Below, piece by piece: positions 6,614 through 10,187 of a stretch of DNA of 10,187 nucleotides. Every line of letters starts with the position of its first letter. Position 1 is the stretch's first letter. Below the pieces are notes generated by a model, which was not told the DNA's origin, made no database searches, and saw only the letters and a list, made by a program, of their open reading frames with translations. The DNA is from Acidobacteriaceae bacterium (GTDB lineage: Bacteria > Acidobacteriota > Terriglobia > Terriglobales > Acidobacteriaceae): assembly GCA_003140785.1 (NCBI GenBank), contig PLKY01000254.1, forward strand, positions 5,266 to 15,452, given 5' to 3'. The translations under genes and the position numbers were made by a program.

Positions 6614-7414
6614 CTAATTGAAGTGCAGTACCTCGTCTAGTTCGCTCGCCGATTCCAAGTCCAAATAGACGGTGACATTTGGATGAGTGCGGAGGATAGT
6701 GGCGGGACACTCCGTTGAAATGGGCTCTTCGAAAGCGCGCCTAACGATCTTCGCCTTGCGGCTGCCCGGCACGGATACGATGAGCGTGGGCACGCGAAAA
6801 AGCGCGGGGATAGTCAGTGTGATAGCACGTTCAGGAACTTGATCGACACTGGCGAACCAACCCTCAGCCATTTGCTGCCGGCGGCATACGGCGTCCAGTT
6901 GCACTATCTTCGCATCCAGGGGATCTGTGAAGTTTGCAACAGGAGGGTCGTTGAAGGCCAGGTGGCCATTTTCTCCGATACCCAGGAAGCATAGCTGCGG
7001 GTCGGCGGAGCGAAGCTTGCTCGCATAGTCACTGCTGGTCTTTCCCGGATCGGGCGCGCTCCCATCGATCTCAAAAAACTCCTTCATGCGCACCTTGCTG
7101 GTGAGTCTCTCACGCAGATAGCGGCGAAAAGAGGCTGGGTGATCTGCAGATATATCCACGTATTCATCCATATGAAAGCCGCGAATCTGGTTCCATGGCA
7201 GGCGTGGAATGCGCGTGAGTTCATTGAGAATCTCGAACTGCGAAGCCCCGGTGGCAAAGATCACTCCCACCGAGTCGAGAGCCATCGCTAACTCGATTAG
7301 CTCTTTTCCTGCTGCTTGAGCAGCGGCCACACCGGCCGCACGGGCGTTCGGATGAACTTCCACCTTCATGGTGCCGACTTCGTAGTATTTCGGACGAGCA
7401 ATTGCTTCGGTCAA
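6614..7414 (-). CDS. nagB: Glucosamine-6-phosphate deaminase family protein (NagB/AgaI-like)
   Basis: A 266-residue cytoplasmic enzyme of normal family length. NagB converts glucosamine-6-phosphate to fructose-6-phosphate and ammonia. The phosphate loop is FATGASQFE (53-61). Then come FHMDEYVD (80-87, with the proton-transfer Asp83), DHPASF (91-96), and GIGENGHLAFND (145-156) with the ring-opening His151. The usual FNEP Glu is Asp156 here, and the residue two before the His is Asn149, where E. coli NagB has Asp. The same FNDPPVA wording occurs, as I recall, in a subfamily from Planctomycetes and Acidobacteriota. The start is TTG: GAGGAG (7426-7421) lies 6 nt upstream, while the ATG at 7369 has no ribosome binding site. 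It sits 98 bp after agaS. In E. coli the agaS cluster also holds a NagB homologue, agaI, so a galactosamine-linked role is possible. Confidence 0.88.
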   Translation of the reverse strand: MTEAIARPKYYEVGTMKVEVHPNARAAGVAAAQAAGKELIELAMALDSVGVIFATGASQFEILNELTRIPRLPWNQIRGFHMDEYVDISADHPASFRRYLRERLTSKVRMKEFFEIDGSAPDPGKTSSDYASKLRSADPQLCFLGIGENGHLAFNDPPVANFTDPLDAKIVQLDAVCRRQQMAEGWFASVDQVPERAITLTIPALFRVPTLIVSVPGSRKAKIVRRAFEEPISTECPATILRTHPNVTVYLDLESASELDEVLHFN

Positions 7415-7465
7415 TCTTCACTCCTCGGAGGTTAGTCCATTTGAATCGTGAGTGAACGGCGATGA

Positions 7466-7486
7466 CGGCGCAAGTAGCGAGCGCCG
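7466..7486 (-). promoter_or_regulatory. GC-rich stem-loop between agaS and nagB-like gene
   Basis: CGGCGC (7466-7471) and GCGCCG (7481-7486) form a perfect 6-bp stem with a 9-nt loop in the 98-bp agaS-nagB gap. No T-tract follows in the direction of transcription, so it is more likely an RNA-stability or processing element than a terminator. Confidence 0.3.
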
Positions 7487-7512
7487 CTTCAACCCGCAGG
7501 AACAAAGCGTAT

Positions 7513-8646
7513 CTACCGCTTGGAGGGCATCTCCTCCAGGGACCTATCCGGATAAATCCTAACGCCTTGCACCACCCGATTAATGACGCCTTCTGGGCTG
7601 GGGTTGTCGGGATTCAGCCCGATGCGCAAGCTTAAGTGGTAACCCAGCAATTGCGGGCCCAGGATCTCGTATGGCGTGCGCAGACAGTCTTCTGCCCGAG
7701 GCGCCACGGCTGGAATGACCTTGTCAAATAAACCTTCCGATCCAGCCGAGTCGACGATTCCGACTAAGTGACCGATTTTTTTTGCGCGAAGCTCATGGAC
7801 CAGGTCTATCTCGTAACGGCGGCGCACCGGGTCGCTGGATAACAGGCACAGGACTAGAGTGTCGGCTTTGACAAAAGACATCGGACCATGACGAAGCCCC
7901 AGATACGTCTCCGTGACGACAGGGAAGCGACCGGCCGTCATTTCCAGCATTTTAAGCCCCGCTTCACGCGCCCAGCCAAGCAACGGCGATGAAGACAGAA
8001 TCACAATTCGGTCGCGGATGTGAGCCGCCACTTGCCGGGATACGCGATCGATGTCGGGCAGCAATTCGGCCGCGCGTTTGCTGAAACTCTCGACCCCGTC
8101 CGGTACTGCGTCCGGTTGGGCAAGAACCAGTCCTGCAAGCACCAGATTGGAGAATGCGCTTGTCATGACAAGACTTTGGTCATTGGTGCGCGGATCAAGA
8201 ACGATGTGACCGTCAAGACTCGAATGAGTCAATGCACCGTCTTCATCGCAGACGATCGCGAATTGGAGAATGTCTGGCCGGAGACCACGAATACGCTCGA
8301 CTACTGCGGGACTCTCCGGACTGTCGCCTGACCGCGCGAGGGAGATGACGGCGTCTACTCCTGTCAGATAGCGTTCTGCATCTACTAGAAGATCGGTAGT
8401 GGGTATGGCTTGCGCGCGGGGCCACGCCGAGGCCACCGAACTGGCAGCGTAGGCGGACGTTCCGGCTCCGGTCAGGAGAACCCGAGCGTTTTGAAGCTTG
8501 ACTGGTAGTTGCAGCCGGTCCGACGCGGAACGAACCCTTTCAAGGGTGGTCGGCCAAAGAAGAGGCTGCCGAAGAATCTCCTGGAGGGTATATACGGGAG
8601 CGTCGTGGAGGCTAGTCTCTGAGGACGCGCTCGGAAGTCGTGACAT
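7513..8646 (-). CDS. agaS: SIS-domain galactosamine-6-phosphate deaminase/isomerase (AgaS)
   Basis: A 377-residue cytoplasmic enzyme, close to the length of E. coli AgaS. AgaS deaminates galactosamine-6-phosphate and isomerises it to tagatose-6-phosphate. The two sugar-isomerase (SIS) domains lie at about 45-190 and 205-345. Motifs match AgaS as I recall it: TGAGTSAYA (59-67), SLARSGDSPES (102-112), AMTSAFS-like MTSAFS (161-166), LKMLEMTAG (231-239), YLGLRHGPMSF (248-258), and the C-terminal LNPDNPSPEGVINRVVQGV (344-362). There is no N-terminal glutaminase domain, which separates it from GlmS. CGGAG (8657-8653) lies 6 nt before the ATG. It is first in a five-gene minus-strand operon and is preceded by a good promoter (8732-8760). 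Its pairing with a GH109-type gene makes GalNAc or galactosamine the most likely substrate source. Confidence 0.87.
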   Translation of the reverse strand: MSRLPSASSETSLHDAPVYTLQEILRQPLLWPTTLERVRSASDRLQLPVKLQNARVLLTGAGTSAYAASSVASAWPRAQAIPTTDLLVDAERYLTGVDAVISLARSGDSPESPAVVERIRGLRPDILQFAIVCDEDGALTHSSLDGHIVLDPRTNDQSLVMTSAFSNLVLAGLVLAQPDAVPDGVESFSKRAAELLPDIDRVSRQVAAHIRDRIVILSSSPLLGWAREAGLKMLEMTAGRFPVVTETYLGLRHGPMSFVKADTLVLCLLSSDPVRRRYEIDLVHELRAKKIGHLVGIVDSAGSEGLFDKVIPAVAPRAEDCLRTPYEILGPQLLGYHLSLRIGLNPDNPSPEGVINRVVQGVRIYPDRSLEEMPSKR

Positions 8647-8710
8647 ATAAAACTCCGTTCATTGGTCGGGCAACTTCAAAAACATCGCCGAAGTATTTTT
8701 CACAAATGTA

Positions 8711-8720
8711 TCGAATTCGA
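8711..8720. repeat. Palindrome TCGAATTCGA at the agaS transcription start
   Basis: TCGAATTCGA is a perfect 10-bp palindrome located about 5-15 nt downstream of the predicted start of the agaS operon transcript. It partly overlaps the left arm (8716-8726) of an 11-bp inverted repeat. The position suits a repressor site. Confidence 0.3.
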
Positions 8721-8731
8721 AGCCGTATGTA

Positions 8732-8760
8732 AGAATATATTCGCATTTCGCAACCGTCAA
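8732..8760 (-). promoter_or_regulatory. Promoter of the agaS operon
   Basis: On the minus strand TTGACG (8760-8755, five of six to the -35 consensus) is followed by exactly 17 bp and TATTCT (8737-8732, four of six to the -10 consensus). Transcription would begin near 8725, giving a leader of about 80 nt. Its spacer contains TGCGAA twice. Confidence 0.6.
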
Positions 8761-8777
8761 GCCTTTCACTTTGACGG
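8754..8777. repeat. Inverted repeat CCGTCAA-N10-TTGACGG overlapping the agaS -35
   Basis: CCGTCAA (8754-8760) and TTGACGG (8771-8777) are perfect 7-bp inverted copies with a 10-bp gap. The left copy contains the minus-strand -35. The right copy creates a plus-strand TTGACG, which 17 bp later meets TAAAAC (8794-8799), a possible weak divergent promoter. Confidence 0.4.
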
Positions 8778-8782
8778 CTTCG

Positions 8783-8802
8783 AAAACGTTTTGTAAAACG
8801 TT
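8783..8802. promoter_or_regulatory. Tandem CG-centred boxes, LacI-family-like operator
   Basis: AAAACGTT occurs at 8783-8790 and 8795-8802, 12 bp apart. The first copy is part of the perfect palindrome AAAACGTTTT (8783-8792). A-tract/CG/T-tract palindromes are typical of LacI/GalR-family operators. The pair lies 23-42 bp upstream of the agaS -35 and inside the spacer and -10 of the weak plus-facing promoter. Confidence 0.4.
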
Positions 8803-9032
8803 GCAAGGCTCTTCGGGTCAGCGGCCTCTCGACATCAACATAGCCGAGGACGCACCGTCTCGCACGTGTAGCGCCAGCGAGATTTCCAGAGCGCATGGGT
8901 GTCAAGGAATGGCCTTCACCCAATTTGAAGGAACCTGCAATTCTATAGCCATGAGTAGCTTGCCGCTGGTTCATTGCCGAAGTTAGCTTTCTCCCTGTGC
9001 GCCACTCACTCCATCGCCCCGCGAATTCATTA

Positions 9033-9061
9033 TTGACACGAAAGCGTTCAATTCGTAATAT
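9033..9061 (+). promoter_or_regulatory. Sigma-70-type promoter for the right-end gene, with CGAAAGCGTT in its spacer
   Basis: A perfect -35 TTGACA (9033-9038) is followed by 17 bp and TAATAT (9056-9061, four of six to the -10 consensus). The spacer holds CGAAAGCGTT (9039-9048), one base different from CGAAAACGTT (8781-8790) near the agaS promoter. A repressor there would block RNA polymerase. The predicted leader before the GTG at 9402 is about 330 nt. Confidence 0.55.
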
Positions 9062-9073
9062 TGCGAAACATAC

Positions 9074-9083
9074 CGATGCATCG
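9074..9083. repeat. Palindrome CGATGCATCG just after the plus-facing transcription start
   Basis: A perfect 10-bp palindrome about 6-15 nt downstream of the predicted start near 9068. The agaS promoter has a different 10-bp palindrome at the same relative place (8711-8720). Confidence 0.25.
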
Positions 9084-9335
9084 AGGCTTGCGTTCTCGGC
9101 TAAATCGTAATCGTACGAAAACACAAGATGCCATCCAAATCTGGCCCATCGGCGGATTCGGACTCTGAATGATTGCAACCTTCAATGCGTTCTACCATGC
9201 CTGGGAAGCTTCATGCATTCGATAATCCTGGGAACTCGAAGTTTTGGTTCCATAGATGACGGTCTGTTCGCAAATCGGACCTCTTCAGTCAGCCGCAGGT
9301 TGCATCCCTAAAGGCCTCGCCTTACAGGCTTATGA

Positions 9336-9374
9336 CTCGCAATGCGGACTGGCGCAAGCGTCACAAATTGCGAG
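9336..9374 (+). promoter_or_regulatory. Leader stem-loop before the right-end gene
   Basis: CTCGCAAT (9336-9343) and ATTGCGAG (9367-9374) form a perfect 8-bp inverted repeat with a 23-nt loop. It ends 16 nt before the AAGGAG ribosome binding site (9391-9396). It may be an mRNA leader structure or a split operator. Confidence 0.35.
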
Positions 9375-9401
9375 AGATCGGCAAAGAACAAAGGAGCTTT
9401 T

Positions 9402-10187
9402 GTGAACCATTGGCTTAGGCGGCCTACATGCGCTCTATTCGCTGCAAGCGTAATGGCGTGCGGGACCCATGCATACGGGAAGATGCAAGAATTGTCGACG
9501 CCGCACGATGGGACACGCGGTCTAGGGTCGATCGAGGGGAAAAGCCTGTCGGTGACCATCAACGCAGACGGATCCTACTCTGTCACGCATTCCGGAATTC
9601 CTGGTGTAGTCATGCAGTCTGGCGTAGAGGCAGACGTAAATTCGAAGGTTCTGCAATCATCCGCCTATCCGCAGCACAAGACGGCACAGTCAGAGTTTCA
9701 TGACGAATTTGGCTCAGGATCTGAACTAACGGTAACCCACACAGGCCTTCCAGGTGCGCCGGATCTCGTCTGCACTTACAGGTTGTATCGGGATCAGCAG
9801 TGGGGTGACCTTGAAGTCAAGGTGCGTAATACGACAGGGCAGACCATCAATGTTCAGGCGATCCGGACCGTTTACGTAACCGCCGCGCCGGTAATAGGCT
9901 TGAACGGGCCGGCATCTGCCGACCGCATTCTGTCCGACAGCTATAGCGAGGATCGGCCTCAGCTCGCGATTCGTGACCTGGCCGATGGTCCACACGGCAT
10001 GCATCGTGCCGTGCAAAGCCAGCTCATCTACAACCGTAAGAGTGGTGAAAGCCTCTTCATTGGCGCGCTCACTTCCAACCGGCTTTTGACTATCTTCCAC
10101 TTAAAGGAGAAGTCGGCAGGCGACGAAACGCAGATCCTCTCGTACGAAGCAGTGGCAACGGGAACAACTGAAATCATGAAGGGCGAG
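9402..10187 (+). CDS. N-terminal part of an exported protein, possibly alpha-galactosidase-like glycosidase (partial)
   Basis: A GTG at 9402 opens a frame that runs 262 codons without a stop to the window end, so the gene is truncated by the edge. AAGGAG (9391-9396) lies 5 nt upstream. The N-terminus has a signal peptide: two Arg (6-7), a hydrophobic stretch (10-19), then either Sec cleavage near THA (22-24) or a lipobox-like VMAC (17-20). The rest is a beta-rich domain: SLSVTINADGSYSV, LVCTYRLYRDQQWGDLEVKV, and SGESLFIGALTSNRLLTIFHL-type strands in the last 50 residues. This composition and the GALTSNR wording recall the N-terminal beta-supersandwich of GH36/GH27-type alpha-galactosidases, some of which act on alpha-GalNAc, but the catalytic domain is outside the window. 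It is divergent from the agaS operon across a shared control region. The coding frame is well supported; the family is a tentative guess. Confidence 0.75.
   Translation, partial: MNHWLRRPTCALFAASVMACGTHAYGKMQELSTPHDGTRGLGSIEGKSLSVTINADGSYSVTHSGIPGVVMQSGVEADVNSKVLQSSAYPQHKTAQSEFHDEFGSGSELTVTHTGLPGAPDLVCTYRLYRDQQWGDLEVKVRNTTGQTINVQAIRTVYVTAAPVIGLNGPASADRILSDSYSEDRPQLAIRDLADGPHGMHRAVQSQLIYNRKSGESLFIGALTSNRLLTIFHLKEKSAGDETQILSYEAVATGTTEIMKGE

Larger units (their letters stand above)
8716..8784. repeat. 11-bp perfect inverted repeat bracketing the agaS promoter
   Basis: TTCGAAGCCGT (8716-8726) is matched by its exact reverse complement ACGGCTTCGAA (8774-8784). The arms are 58 bp apart centre to centre and enclose the whole candidate agaS promoter. 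Each arm also holds the palindrome TTCGAA. Two operators flanking a promoter are consistent with repression by looping or joint occupancy; a hairpin with a 47-nt loop is less likely. Confidence 0.5.
8803..9401. other. Rest of the divergent non-coding region
   Basis: No credible gene is seen here. It contains the plus-facing promoter at 9033-9061, a palindrome CGATGCATCG (9074-9083), TCGTACGA (9111-9118), and an 8-bp inverted repeat just before the right-end gene. The stretch 8810-9030 shows nothing I can assign. Confidence 0.5.

Noticed and set aside
8612..9178. Minus-strand open frame of 188 codons overlapping the agaS start
   Set aside because: It is rich in Arg, has no recognisable domain or ribosome binding site, and covers the agaS promoter and ribosome binding site; it looks like chance in the control region.
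9428..9703. Plus-strand ATG frame of 91 codons
   Set aside because: It is out of frame with the longer GTG-initiated gene and ends early; no ribosome binding site.
9726..10100. Minus-strand frame of 124 codons near the right end
   Set aside because: It is opposite to the 262-codon GTG frame, which has a ribosome binding site and signal peptide.
1..10187. CRISPR array, insertion sequence, tRNA or rRNA
   Set aside because: No regularly spaced long repeats, transposase motifs, terminal inverted repeats, or tRNA/rRNA-like segments were seen.

Overview
The window looks like a catabolic locus from an Acidobacteriota-type soil bacterium. This is inferred from gene style: twin-arginine-exported Gfo/Idh/MocA proteins, a large exported PQQ-like beta-propeller with a C-terminal fibronectin III domain, an ACS-type MFS carrier, and GTG/TTG starts with strong GAGGAG-like ribosome binding sites. 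No rRNA, tRNA, mobile element or CRISPR array is visible.

Layout, left to right. Positions 1-49 hold the first 16 codons of a minus-strand gene leaving the window. Positions 50-451 are non-coding, with a candidate promoter, a 21-bp-spaced direct repeat and a set of about 10-bp-phased CGAATT repeats. A plus-strand gene at 452-1822 encodes a Tat-exported GH109-type protein (alpha-N-acetylgalactosaminidase family). It converges on a five-gene minus-strand operon read in the order agaS (8646-7513), nagB-like (7414-6614), second Tat Gfo/Idh/MocA protein (6556-5114), MFS carrier (5060-3738), PQQ-like propeller/FN3 protein (3704-1878), with gaps of 33-98 bp. Positions 8647-9401 are a divergent control region. 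From 9402 a plus-strand GTG-initiated frame stays open for 262 codons to the window end; it encodes an exported protein that may be the N-terminal part of an alpha-galactosidase-like (GH36/GH27-type) enzyme.

Working model (inference): the locus uses alpha-linked N-acetylgalactosamine or galactosamine glycans. GH109, and possibly the right-end enzyme, release the sugar outside the cytoplasm. The MFS carrier takes it up. AgaS (galactosamine-6-phosphate deaminase/isomerase) and the NagB-family deaminase remove the amino group and feed tagatose-6-phosphate or fructose-6-phosphate to central metabolism. No kinase or GalNAc-6-phosphate deacetylase lies in the window, so these must be elsewhere or the route differs. 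The second Gfo/Idh/MocA protein and the propeller are the functionally unexplained operon members.

The control region is unusually structured. The agaS promoter is bracketed by an 11-bp perfect inverted repeat, and a nested 7-bp inverted repeat carries its -35. Two CG-centred AAAACGTT boxes lie next to it. The plus-facing promoter at 9033-9061 carries a near copy of the same box, CGAAAGCGTT, in its spacer. This suggests one LacI-like regulator for both directions, but no regulator gene is in the window.
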